A stretch of DNA of 32,682 bases from Myxococcales bacterium. Its GTDB lineage: Bacteria > Myxococcota_A > Polyangia > Polyangiales > Polyangiaceae. The DNA is taken from NCBI GenBank assembly GCA_016191785.1, contig JACPVJ010000164.1, forward strand, positions 1 to 32,682, written 5' to 3'. Shown here one piece after another: positions 17,605-25,463 of the stretch (positions are counted from its first letter, which is position 1; the number at the start of each line of letters is the position of its first letter). The position numbers and the translations under genes are program-made. The notes beneath the pieces are model-generated. The model saw only the letters and a list, made by a program, of their open reading frames with translations, did not search any database and was not told where the DNA came from.

Positions 17605-18771
17605 TCAGTTACACTGAGCGTACGCCTCGTCGAAAATCGCCGCGCCGAGCGAGCTGTCGCCCCAGACGTTGCCGGTCATCGTGGTGTTCAGGCAGTTCTT
17701 CCCGTCCCAGAAGTGGTTCGGGGTCCCGTCCTTGTTGATCCAGTTGGTGCGGTTCCCGATCAAGGCGTTGTCCTGGCAGCTCACGCCTGCCTGGGCCCAG
17801 ACGTACGCCGCGACGTTGGAATAGGGGTTTTTCGGGCTGTAGGCCCGGTTTTGCTCGAAGGTGATCTGGCTGCCCCCGGCGATGGCGAACCCGACGTTGG
17901 CGGTCTCGACCATGGTGTTGTGGTGGATGTAGATCTGCGTCGAGCCGCTGTCGCCGGTCATGATGCCCGAGCCCGAGGTGCTCGGGCCGCCGCCACGCAG
18001 GCGGTTGTAGGCGATCTCGATCCGGCTCTGGGCCGTGCCGCTCGACTTGTACATATTGATGTGGTCCTCGGGGCCGGCCTGGAACCCTGGCACCGTCGAG
18101 TCACTGATGTTGCACGCGATGCGGTGGCCGGGACCCTGGATTTTGTCGAACTGCACCATCTGCCCGCGCGGCATCGGTCCGCGCAGCTTGGTCACGTGGT
18201 TGTGGTCGAACACGATGCCGCCGCTGGCATCGTCGAGGGCGTAGAGCGCACTGGCGACGTCGTCGAATCCGTCGTGGTCGATCCGCACGTCGTGGGACTG
18301 ATACAGGCTGATCCCGACGCCTTCCGCGCCTGGGCCGCACGGTCCGATCTTGCAGTTGGTGATCCGTACGTTGGCGACGCCCGAGCCCTTGATGCAGGGG
18401 CCACTCGATGACGTGATGTGGAGCCCGCTCACGGTCTGACCGCTGGTGAGCGTGATGGGGCCCGAGGGCGTGAACGGACCCGCCGGCCCGATGCCCCCGT
18501 TTCCACCACTTCCGCCCGAACCGCCGGAGCCTGCCGAGCCACCCGAGCCACCCGAGCCAGCGGAGCCCGAGCCTGCGCTGCCGCTCGACCCGGCGACGCC
18601 TCCGGACCCGCTCGCGCCGCCGCCGCCACTGCTGCTTCCGCCCGCGCCGCCGGAGCCGCTCTGCCCGCCGCTCGCTGCTCCGCCCCCACCGGGAGAGCTC
18701 GAGTCGTCGTTCGACGTGCACGCCGTGAGCGCCGCGCAGAGCCCGATCGCAACAAGGGTTTCGAGTCGCAT
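17605..18771 (-). CDS. Lipoprotein with parallel beta-helix domain
   Basis: 388 aa. A signal peptide with lipobox LTAC puts the lipidated Cys at 18. Residues about 26-97 are a Gly/Ser linker of the kind common in myxobacterial lipoproteins. The rest has irregular repeats of short strands with Asn/Asp turns (ITLTSGQTVSGLHITSSS, VRITNCKIG, IVFDHNHVTKL, IYIHHNTMVETANVGFAIAG, ITFEQNRAYS), characteristic of right-handed parallel beta-helices found in polysaccharide lyases and carbohydrate-binding proteins. Several Cys (CIKG, NCKIGPC, GVSCQD, NCLN, final QCN) may form disulfides. A catalytic site cannot be assigned. It is divergent from the PilZ gene across 106 bp. Confidence 0.8.
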   Translation of the reverse strand: MRLETLVAIGLCAALTACTSNDDSSSPGGGGAASGGQSGSGGAGGSSSGGGGASGSGGVAGSSGSAGSGSAGSGGSGGSAGSGGSGGSGGNGGIGPAGPFTPSGPITLTSGQTVSGLHITSSSGPCIKGSGVANVRITNCKIGPCGPGAEGVGISLYQSHDVRIDHDGFDDVASALYALDDASGGIVFDHNHVTKLRGPMPRGQMVQFDKIQGPGHRIACNISDSTVPGFQAGPEDHINMYKSSGTAQSRIEIAYNRLRGGGPSTSGSGIMTGDSGSTQIYIHHNTMVETANVGFAIAGGSQITFEQNRAYSPKNPYSNVAAYVWAQAGVSCQDNALIGNRTNWINKDGTPNHFWDGKNCLNTTMTGNVWGDSSLGAAIFDEAYAQCN

Positions 18772-18842
18772 TCCCCGAGTCTACCTGAGCGCGAAATTTG
18801 GCCAATCCGGCTCGGGGGACCTACCTCCCGAGCGTGGCCCCG

Positions 18843-18869
18843 TCCCGTGTCCGGGCGTGGCGCACGGGA
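18843..18869 (+). promoter_or_regulatory. Hairpin overlapping the PilZ gene ribosome-binding site
   Basis: TCCCGTG (18843-18849) can pair with CACGGGA (18863-18869). The second arm includes the first bases of the strong ribosome-binding site GGGAGG (18866-18871), which lies six bases before the ATG at 18878. Such pairing could limit ribosome access. A further inverted repeat, CTCGGG/CCCGAG (18811-18816 and 18827-18832), lies upstream. A regulatory role is inference. Confidence 0.35.
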
Positions 18870-18877
18870 GGCAGACC

Positions 18878-20872
18878 ATGAGCAACGAAGAAGAGCGGCG
18901 CGCCGGTGGGATGCAGCGAGTGCCTGTCCAGGCGCTAGTCGAGATCTGCGGGCGGGACGTCGGGGGTGCCCCGGCCTTCGAGGCCCAGAGCATCGACGTC
19001 AGCGGTCGAGGCATGCAGCTCCGCACCGCCTATCTGCCCGAGGTCGGCGCTCCGCTGGTGTGTCGCTTCGACAACGCCGGCCAGGAGGTCGTCGTCGAAG
19101 GCGTGGTGGCCTGGCGCCGTGAAGAGGGGCGGGGCGGCGAGTTCGGGATCAAGTTCACCGCGCTCGACAGCGGAAGCGTCGAGGTGCTCAAAGAGCTCTG
19201 TGGCATGCAAGCCAAAGCGACCGTCGAGAGCGCGCCCGCTGCTGCCTCCGCCGCCGAGAGCCAGGCTCCGGCCGGCGCCGGGCTGCGCGTGCGGTTGCAC
19301 ATCGACGGCCTCGGATCGCCGATGAAGGCCTGCGTGCGTGGGGGCAGCTCGAAGCAGGTTCAGGTCGCGTCCAACCTCGAGTTCCTCAAGGTCGGCCGGC
19401 ACCTCGAGATCGAGGACGTCGGCGCCGGCGAGCGTCGCGGTGCGCAGATCGACGGCGTCGACGTGCTGATCGATCCGCAGACGCGGGTGCCCCAGCTGGT
19501 GGTCGCGCTGCGCTACGACGGCGCGACCGACGACACGCCAGAGCCCAGCGTGATCGACTCGGAAGACCGCATGCACGGCGCCGACGCGGAGATCGGCGGG
19601 TTCAGCGCCGCGGCGGCCAGCACCGACGACGACGGGCCGATCGGTGACGACGACTTCGTCGATGGCGCCGAGATGAGCGAAGAGGCGGCGCAGATGCGCG
19701 GCAAGGTCGCCAACATGGCGGTCGAGGCCGGAACCGCGGCCAAGAAGGGTGGCGCGATGTTCGCCAAGCTGAGCGGCGCTGCCGCACTCGGAGTCGGAAA
19801 GTTCTTCAAAGGGGCCGGTGCGAAGATGATGGACCTGAAGCACAAGCGACAGGGCGACGCTCCGCGCCGCACCACCGCGGCGGCACCCATGTCGCAGGTC
19901 GGTCGCAAGCTGCGCCCGCAGTCGGGGGCGGTGGCCGACGCCGAGCCGACCGAGACGCCCCTCGACCCCGCGGCGAAGAAGCGTCGGGTGAAGAAGATCG
20001 CCGCGGCCAGCGCCCTCGGGGTGCTCTTGCTCACGGTCGGAGTGGTCGCGATGAAGAAGCCGGCCGCGCCGCCCGGCGCCGAGAAGGACCCGGCCGCGTC
20101 CATCGCCGTGGCCGCGAAGCCGAACGACGTGACCGTGGTCGACGAGCAAGGCAATCCCGTCGCCGACAAGAAGCCCGCGGACAAGCTCGCCGCTCCGGGG
20201 GAGAGCGGTACCACGGCGGACGTTCCGCTGTTTGGTCCGACGCCGATGGCGACCATGGAGCCCGCTCCGCTCGGGGCGGCGCCCAGCGCCGACGAGGACG
20301 GGGCCGACGAGCCGGATCCGAAGGGCGACGAGGCCAAGGAGAAGGCCGCCGCCAGCGCTGCGGTGGACGACGAGACGTTCGGCGGGTCGGATGACAAGGC
20401 GGCAGCCGGCGCGACGTCTTGGGGGCACGGCACGCTGAACGAGCCCGTGGTCCACCGGCTGCGCCTCGACAAGGCCGGAACTGCGATCCAAGGCGCGGTC
20501 AACGCCACCGGGTTCACCGTGGTCTTGCCCGGGGTGAAGGTGATGGAGTCGGCCGACGGCATCATGAAGCGCGACGAGCGCATCGCCCGGGTCAAGACCA
20601 AGAACGGCACGAGCGGCGCCGAGATCAGCTTCCAGTTCAAGGACGGCATCCCCGGGTACAAGGTCCGACTGAAGAAGGACTCGGTCGAGTTCTTGATCAG
20701 CGCGGGCAAGAGCGGCGCGGCGACCGCGACGCCGTCGAGCACCGGAGGCGCCAAGAAGGCCAGCAAGAAGACCGCCAACGCCAAGAAGGCCAGCGCCGCC
20801 AAGAAGGCCAGCAAGGGCGGCAAGACCGACAAGGCGACCGCCAAGAAGAAGACCAAGAAGAAGGCCGGCTGA
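18878..20872 (+). CDS. PilZ-domain membrane protein with lysine-rich tail
   Basis: 664 aa from the ATG at 18878, set by GGGAGG six bases upstream; the open frame before it is antisense to the beta-helix gene. The N-terminal PilZ-like domain (about 5-110) has the c-di-GMP-type motif DVSGRG at 40-45. The preceding Arg pair is spaced R8...R14 rather than the usual RxxxR, so binding is uncertain. A second beta-rich region follows (about 125-215). A single transmembrane helix (about 373-391, IAAASALGVLLLTVGVVAM) is preceded by KKRRVKK, so the N-terminus is cytoplasmic. After an acidic Ala-rich stretch there is a beta domain resembling AMIN modules (about 520-620; HRLRLDKAGTAIQGAVNATG). The last 43 residues are Lys/Ala/Thr repeats like histone H1 tails. 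It could tie c-di-GMP signalling to the cell wall or an envelope polymer. Confidence 0.85.
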   Translation: MSNEEERRAGGMQRVPVQALVEICGRDVGGAPAFEAQSIDVSGRGMQLRTAYLPEVGAPLVCRFDNAGQEVVVEGVVAWRREEGRGGEFGIKFTALDSGSVEVLKELCGMQAKATVESAPAAASAAESQAPAGAGLRVRLHIDGLGSPMKACVRGGSSKQVQVASNLEFLKVGRHLEIEDVGAGERRGAQIDGVDVLIDPQTRVPQLVVALRYDGATDDTPEPSVIDSEDRMHGADAEIGGFSAAAASTDDDGPIGDDDFVDGAEMSEEAAQMRGKVANMAVEAGTAAKKGGAMFAKLSGAAALGVGKFFKGAGAKMMDLKHKRQGDAPRRTTAAAPMSQVGRKLRPQSGAVADAEPTETPLDPAAKKRRVKKIAAASALGVLLLTVGVVAMKKPAAPPGAEKDPAASIAVAAKPNDVTVVDEQGNPVADKKPADKLAAPGESGTTADVPLFGPTPMATMEPAPLGAAPSADEDGADEPDPKGDEAKEKAAASAAVDDETFGGSDDKAAAGATSWGHGTLNEPVVHRLRLDKAGTAIQGAVNATGFTVVLPGVKVMESADGIMKRDERIARVKTKNGTSGAEISFQFKDGIPGYKVRLKKDSVEFLISAGKSGAATATPSSTGGAKKASKKTANAKKASAAKKASKGGKTDKATAKKKTKKKAG

Positions 20873-20892
20873 CGCCAGCGGGCGACCCGCAG

Positions 20893-20924
20893 AGCCCCGC
20901 CGCCGATCCGTCGGCCGCGGGGCT
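20893..20924. terminator. Bidirectional hairpin terminator between PilZ gene and cutA
   Basis: AGCCCCGC (20893-20900) pairs with GCGGGGCT (20917-20924). An inner GCCGA (20902-20906) pairs with TCGGC (20911-20915) around the loop TCCG, with one C/C mismatch between the stems. It sits 20 bp after the PilZ stop and 3 bp beyond the cutA stop on the other strand. The U-tract is poor on both sides. Confidence 0.65.
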
Positions 20925-20927
20925 TCG

Positions 20928-21254
20928 CTATTTCGTGGTCTGTGTCTCGAGCCACCCGAGGTAGCTCGGCGAGCCCGCCGTCACCGGCAGCGCCAAGATT
21001 TCTGGCTCGTCGTAGGGGTGGTGGGCGCGGAGCCAGGCCTCCACCTCGGCGTAGCGCGAGTGCTGCGTCTTGATCACCAGCTGCGTCTCGCGCTCGTCTT
21101 CGAGCTTGCCCTTCCAGTCGTAGACCGAGCGGACCTCCGGGATCAGGTTGACGCACGCCGCGAGCCTCTGCTCGACCAGGCCGCGTGCCAGCGTGAGGGC
21201 GACGTCGCCGTCGGCGGGAGCGGTGCACAAGACGACCAAGGCAGCGGGACTCAT
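20928..21254 (-). CDS. cutA: CutA1 divalent-cation tolerance protein
   Basis: 108 aa, the normal CutA1 length. The family forms very stable cytoplasmic trimers with a ferredoxin-like fold and is linked to copper and divalent-metal tolerance, though its exact biochemical role is unsettled. Conserved blocks seen: VVLCTAPADGDVALTLARGLVEQ, LAACVNLIPEVRSVYDWKGKLEDE, ETQLVIKT, HPYDEPEILALPV and YLGWL. The ATG at 21254 gives the standard N-terminus; upstream in-frame sequence has no family match. It lies 67 bp downstream of the Cys-rich lipoprotein gene on the same strand. The PilZ gene converges on it from the other side across a bidirectional hairpin. Confidence 0.95.
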   Translation of the reverse strand: MSPAALVVLCTAPADGDVALTLARGLVEQRLAACVNLIPEVRSVYDWKGKLEDERETQLVIKTQHSRYAEVEAWLRAHHPYDEPEILALPVTAGSPSYLGWLETQTTK

Positions 21255-21321
21255 CGCCCAACCATGCGTCGCGAGGGGTTCCGTCGGCAAGGGGCCGAGT
21301 GCCCGCGGGCCTGCCAGCGAG

Positions 21322-22716
21322 TCACTCGCACCGACGGAACGCGAGCCCGTCGACCGGCGGCCCGCCGGCCGCGACGCAGCTCGACCCGCTGGGGCACAGG
21401 CCGTCCTTGCTGCAGTCCCGCGAGCACTTCTTGGCGTTGCGGTTGCAGTAACCGAAGAAGCAGTCCGCGTCTTTGCTGCACGCGGCGCCGACCTCGCCTG
21501 CGCCGAGGGCGGGCAGGCAGAGCCCGATGCGGCTCCCCGCGCCGATCGAGCCCAGGGCGGTGCACTGCATGCCCCAGGGGCAGCCGCCCCCATACCGACA
21601 CGAGTCGACACAGGCGTCGCCGGGTAACCCATCGGTGGTGACCGGTGACGAGCAGCTCACCGAGGGCAGGTTCGGAATGGTGAAGGCGGAAAAGTCGATG
21701 TGCTGCCCGTCGCCGCACACACTCACCACCTGGCTTGCCCCGTTGCAGGCGTACTGGGCCGGTGCGGTCCCGCCCTCGAGCGGGCCCCAGATCGCCGTCG
21801 CGCCGCTGGAGGGCCGCCGGCACAAGCCATTGCACGTCCAGGGCGCCAAGCCTTGCGCGCGCTGGGGGCAGTCCGCCGCGCTCGAGCAAGCCAGCGTGCA
21901 CCCTGCGACCACCAGCGACGGCGAGGTGTCACACGCCGCCGGCACGATGCAGCCCGCCGTATTGCTCGAGTCGCACGGCTCGGCAGCCTTGACGCACACC
22001 TTCTGGCCCGACACCGCCATGCAGCCCCAGCCGTTGGGGCAGTCCGCGCCCGAGCCACAGGCAGACGTGCAGTACTTGGTCGAGGTGACGCACGCGTACT
22101 GGCAATCCGTGGCGGCGCTGCAGCTCTTCCCGATGTCGCTCTGAACGCAGTACTGCTCGCTGCCGATAGCTTCACACCGCGCCCCGCTCGGGCAGCTCGC
22201 GCTGGCGCTGCAGGTGCGCGTGCAGCGCTTGGCCAGCCCCTTGGCGTACGGCCGGCAGACCAGCGCGCCGCACTCGCCGTCGCTCTGGCACAGGTCGAGC
22301 TCGAGCTTGGGTGCCGTCGCGCCGCCGCTGCCCCCGGCGCCCGAGCCCCCGCCGCTCGGTGCACCGCCTCCGCCCGGTGCGCCGCCGCCACCTGGCGCGC
22401 CACCGGTGCCGCCCGCTTGTCCTGCGCTGCCACCGCTCGGGCCGGCGCCGGTGCCCGCGGCCCCGTCGGGCTGAGCGCCCCCGGTCCCGGCGCCGCCGTC
22501 GGTGGGCGGATCGCAGCGGCCGACGGCCAGGTTGCAGACCAGCCCGAACTCGCAGTCGAGGTCGAGCTTGCACTCGGACACACACTCGCCCGAGATGCAC
22601 TGCGCGTTCACGCAGTCACTGTTGCGCTCGCAGGTCTCCCCTGCGCAGGCGCCCACCACGGCGCACGGGGACGAGATCAAGAGGCAAGCCGCGAGGGTCC
22701 GCGCAAAGCGCCACAT
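21322..22716 (-). CDS. Cys-rich secreted protein with Gly/Pro linker
   Basis: 464 aa. A signal peptide (about 1-23) ends in VVGAC, so Cys24 may be lipidated. A first Cys-rich module (CERNSDCVNAQCISGECVSEC and on, about 24-68) is followed by a Gly/Ala/Pro linker (about 72-135). Several further Cys-rich modules follow, with C-x-SDGEC-GALVC, CSASASCPSGARC, CGSGADCPNGWGC, CSSAADCPQRA and CSKDADCFFGYCNRNAKKC. The spacing resembles the small disulfide-knotted repeats common in myxobacterial surface proteins. No catalytic motif is visible. It probably acts as a cell-surface or secreted adhesin, but that is inference. It depends on periplasmic disulfide formation. Confidence 0.8.
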   Translation of the reverse strand: MWRFARTLAACLLISSPCAVVGACAGETCERNSDCVNAQCISGECVSECKLDLDCEFGLVCNLAVGRCDPPTDGGAGTGGAQPDGAAGTGAGPSGGSAGQAGGTGGAPGGGGAPGGGGAPSGGGSGAGGSGGATAPKLELDLCQSDGECGALVCRPYAKGLAKRCTRTCSASASCPSGARCEAIGSEQYCVQSDIGKSCSAATDCQYACVTSTKYCTSACGSGADCPNGWGCMAVSGQKVCVKAAEPCDSSNTAGCIVPAACDTSPSLVVAGCTLACSSAADCPQRAQGLAPWTCNGLCRRPSSGATAIWGPLEGGTAPAQYACNGASQVVSVCGDGQHIDFSAFTIPNLPSVSCSSPVTTDGLPGDACVDSCRYGGGCPWGMQCTALGSIGAGSRIGLCLPALGAGEVGAACSKDADCFFGYCNRNAKKCSRDCSKDGLCPSGSSCVAAGGPPVDGLAFRRCE

Positions 22717-22763
22717 CGGCCCACAGCATAGCAGCGGCGCGCCGCGGTTGGGGCCCCGCTCCT

Positions 22764-23474
22764 TCAGCGCCGGAACAGCGCTCGCTCGAGCTCGTCGGCG
22801 GCGGCGGTCACCTCCGGCTGCGCGACGCCGAGCGCCTTCGCCGCCTTCGCGTCCGTGAGCGCGCCCTCTTCCAGCAAGAGAGCGCCATAGTTCCGTGCTG
22901 CCGGGCTCACGGCCAGCAGCGCTTGCTTGACGTCGATGGCGACGCGGACGTCTTTGACCGCGCGCTCGAGCAGGCCCAGCACCCGCAGGGCGCGCACCTC
23001 ACCCCCCTTGGCATCGCGGCGGGCGGGAGGGCGGCGCTTCGGCTCCGGCGCTTGGCCGAACCCGGCGGCGCCCCGGCGCTTCCGCAGCTTGGCCGAGAGC
23101 GCCTCACTCGTCTCGAGCGGGTAGTCGTTCAAGAGCACCAAGCTCTCGCCGGCGCGATCGAGCAAGAAGCTCAGAATCGAGACCTGGAGCCCACCCACGG
23201 TCTCGATGTCTCCCGGGTGATCGATGCTGAGCACGGAGCGACAGCCGTCGAGGCGCTCGAGCACGGGCGGCTCGAGGGTCAGGCGAAGCTTGGCGTAGGC
23301 GGCGCGCACCTCGTCGGCCGTGGGCAGGGCGCCGCCCGCGCCCATCTCTCCCCAGTCGTCCTCGCACTCGGGGTGCTCTTCCAGGTAGTCCTCGACGGCG
23401 GCGATGGCTGCCGCCTCGAGCTCGCGCATCTCGCTTTGCGCCAGGCTGCTGAAGATGGAGTAGGTCGCGCTCAT
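22764..23474 (-). CDS. Hypothetical cytoplasmic protein
   Basis: 236 aa from the ATG at 23474 (MSATYSIFSSLAQSEMRELE). An upstream in-frame extension is possible but lacks support. No signal peptide or membrane segment. An N-terminal acidic region (EEHPECEDDWGEMG) is followed by an alpha/beta stretch (VLERLDGCRSVLSIDHPGD, VGGLQVSILSFLLDRAGESLVLLNDYPLETSE). A basic linker (KLRKRRGAAGF to KRRPPARRD) leads to a helical C-terminus with GALLLEEGALTDAKAAKALGV. I recognise no family. The basic middle and helical end could bind nucleic acid or a partner, which is only a guess. Neighbours on the same strand are lipoprotein genes, separated by 47 and 73 bp. Confidence 0.7.
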   Translation of the reverse strand: MSATYSIFSSLAQSEMRELEAAAIAAVEDYLEEHPECEDDWGEMGAGGALPTADEVRAAYAKLRLTLEPPVLERLDGCRSVLSIDHPGDIETVGGLQVSILSFLLDRAGESLVLLNDYPLETSEALSAKLRKRRGAAGFGQAPEPKRRPPARRDAKGGEVRALRVLGLLERAVKDVRVAIDVKQALLAVSPAARNYGALLLEEGALTDAKAAKALGVAQPEVTAAADELERALFRR

Positions 23475-23547
23475 GCTAGTTCGCCCGAAGCTAACACGCT
23501 CCGCGCGGATCGCGCGCCGTCGATGCGCAGCCACCGGCAGAGAGCGA

Positions 23548-24222
23548 CTACTTCGCGGTGGCCAGCTCGAGCACGAATGGCACGGTGGCCTTCGCTGCCC
23601 CGTCGGGCTTGGGGAAGGTGAGTCGCCGTGCAGCGGCGACGAAGCAGCTCACCGTCACCGGGTCAGGCAGGTCCGAGCCGGCGTCCGCGGCGCGCGTGAC
23701 CTTGCCCTCGGCGTCGATCGCGAGCTCGAGCGTGACGCGACCTTGGAGCAGCGGGTTTTCACCGAGGCGGCGGTTGTAGCAGGCGCGGAACTGACCGTAT
23801 CGCGCGCGCACCACCCGGGTGACGACCTCGACGGGGAGCGTGCCGGAGACCCCGACTGGCAACAGGCGGATCCGCCCGCCCTCACGTCGCGGTGCAAGGG
23901 TGTCGCGGAGGCCTGGGTCGAGGGCCTGGCCGGGCTCGGTCGCCATCTCGGGCAGGCGAGCCAGCGGACCCTCACCTGCGAGCACCGCGAGCACGGCCTT
24001 CTCGCGTTCGGCGCGCGCGGCGCCAGACGGGGCCGGAGCGAGGACCACGGCAGGCTCGCTCGCACCGGCGGACGCGGCCGTCGCAGGGTCGGCTGTCGGC
24101 GCCGAGCTTGCCGCGGGGGCGCTCGGCGCCCGCTCGGACCGGATCGGTTGGGGCGTCGGCGATCGGTCGCAGCCGAGCGCGACCCACGCTGCGAAGATGG
24201 CGCAGACTCGGAGCGCGCTCAT
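23548..24222 (-). CDS. Lipoprotein with AgmX/PglI-type C-terminal domain
   Basis: 224 aa. A signal peptide with VALGC (Cys18) is followed by a Pro/Ala/Ser-rich linker (about 22-65). The C-terminal domain (about 130-220) has RYGQFRACYNRRLGENPLLQG, VTLELAIDAEGKVTRA, VSCFVAAARRLTFPKP and VPFVLEL. This is the TonB-C-like module found in myxobacterial AgmX/PglI gliding-motility proteins and many myxococcal lipoproteins; two conserved Cys likely pair. Its precise role here, such as envelope energy transfer or motility, is unproven. The ATG overlaps the stop of the upstream DUF2330 gene by four bases, giving translational coupling and arguing that the two products work together. Confidence 0.85.
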   Translation of the reverse strand: MSALRVCAIFAAWVALGCDRSPTPQPIRSERAPSAPAASSAPTADPATAASAGASEPAVVLAPAPSGAARAEREKAVLAVLAGEGPLARLPEMATEPGQALDPGLRDTLAPRREGGRIRLLPVGVSGTLPVEVVTRVVRARYGQFRACYNRRLGENPLLQGRVTLELAIDAEGKVTRAADAGSDLPDPVTVSCFVAAARRLTFPKPDGAAKATVPFVLELATAK

Positions 24223-25286
24223 GGCTCCGCCCCTGCCAGCGAAGGGTCGAGCACCGGCAAAAGCGGTCCCAGGCGCTTCTTTGCCGCGTCGTCGAGCGCG
24301 CCCGGCTCGGCGGGGGCCCAGATGACGTCGCCGAAGCCGACCCGCGAGACCTTCTGGTCCATGAAGCGCTGGACGATGACGTCCTCCCGAGGAAGCCACT
24401 TGGCCTCGTCGCCGAGCGCCTCGACGATGTCCTGCCGTGCAGGCTGCGCGTAGCGGTAGCCCTCTGCCAGCGGGCGAACCCAGCGGGGCGGCCCTCCCTT
24501 CTCGAAGAGCGCCAGCGGGACGCCCGCCTTCTTGGTGATCAGCCAGACTTCGACCAGTCGAGGATCGGTGGCGGGCGTCGCGGGGTCGGGCTCTCGATAG
24601 GGGTAGTAGGGGAGCGCCGAGTCGAACGAGAAGCGGAGCGTCTCGGCCTTCGTCTTGGCCGGCTCGTCCGGCTCCGACCCTTCGGTGGGCGGGTCGTAGC
24701 GCATCGCCACGAAGAAGAAGCGGAGCTTGACGTAGTGGCGCAACCAGGCGTCGTTCGCGGGGTTGCTCACCAGCTGGTGTTTCTTCAACCAGGTCGCGAG
24801 CGCGGTCTCGTCGTCGGCGGCCAGCACGAACGCAGTGAAGCTCCCGACCTTGGTCACCTCGAGCACCTGCACCCCGCGCGTGCGAGTGCCCTCCGCGCCG
24901 CTGCCCGCTCCCCCGCCGAGCGCGCCCAGACCGGAGGGGACTCGGCTCTGGTGGAACGGGTAGTTCGTTCGCAAGCGCTCGAACGGGCTCTTCTTCACCC
25001 GCGCCACCTCGGGCCGCGCCGGCGTGGGCACGACGAAGCCGAAGGGCTCGCGCGAAGCGCGGAACACGACCTCGCGCACGAAGTGCTCTCGGCCCTGGTC
25101 GGCGTCGTGCACGATCAACGTCTGCTCGTACGACAGCGACGGGCGCCGCTCGTCGGACCAGGCTTGCTTCATGAACATGCCGCCACAGGCCCACGCCGTC
25201 AGCGGCGCGGCGAACCAGGCAGCGATGAACGTAGCCAGAGCAGCAGCGGGGGCCGCGATAGAGAGCGCGAGGCGACTTCGGGGCAT
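24219..25286 (-). CDS. DUF2330 family secreted protein
   Basis: 355 aa from the ATG at 25286. The signal peptide ends at AWACGGMF, the characteristic start of the mature DUF2330 domain (Cys-Gly-Gly near the cleavage site). Then come QTLIVHDADQGREHFVREVVFRASREPFGFVVPTPA, VLEVTKVGSFTAFVLAADDETALATWLKKH, and a C-terminal region with DEAKWLPREDVIVQRFMDQKV. The function of DUF2330 proteins is unknown. They are exported and some have a C-terminal anchor, which I do not see here. It is the first gene of a two-gene operon with the AgmX-like lipoprotein (4-bp overlap), divergent from the metalloprotease gene across 177 bp where no clear promoter stands out. Confidence 0.88.
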   Translation of the reverse strand: MPRSRLALSIAAPAAALATFIAAWFAAPLTAWACGGMFMKQAWSDERRPSLSYEQTLIVHDADQGREHFVREVVFRASREPFGFVVPTPARPEVARVKKSPFERLRTNYPFHQSRVPSGLGALGGGAGSGAEGTRTRGVQVLEVTKVGSFTAFVLAADDETALATWLKKHQLVSNPANDAWLRHYVKLRFFFVAMRYDPPTEGSEPDEPAKTKAETLRFSFDSALPYYPYREPDPATPATDPRLVEVWLITKKAGVPLALFEKGGPPRWVRPLAEGYRYAQPARQDIVEALGDEAKWLPREDVIVQRFMDQKVSRVGFGDVIWAPAEPGALDDAAKKRLGPLLPVLDPSLAGAEP

Positions 25287-25463
25287 GTCGGGGCCGGAGC
25301 CTAGCCAAGAGCCGCCTGTAGTTCCACGACAGGTAACCGCCGGCGCGGCGCCTGGTAACTGGCGACAACCTCCCGGACAAAACGCGGTCATTTCGCGTCT
25401 TGTCGCGGGTGGCGCGGCGCGTGCAAACGCGGCCGGTGCCCCTCGGGCAAGGAGACACGAGAC

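Noticed and set aside
18446..18877. N-terminal Pro-rich extension of the PilZ protein
   Set aside because: It is the complement of the Gly/Ser linker of the beta-helix lipoprotein; GGGAGG and ATG at 18878 mark the real start.
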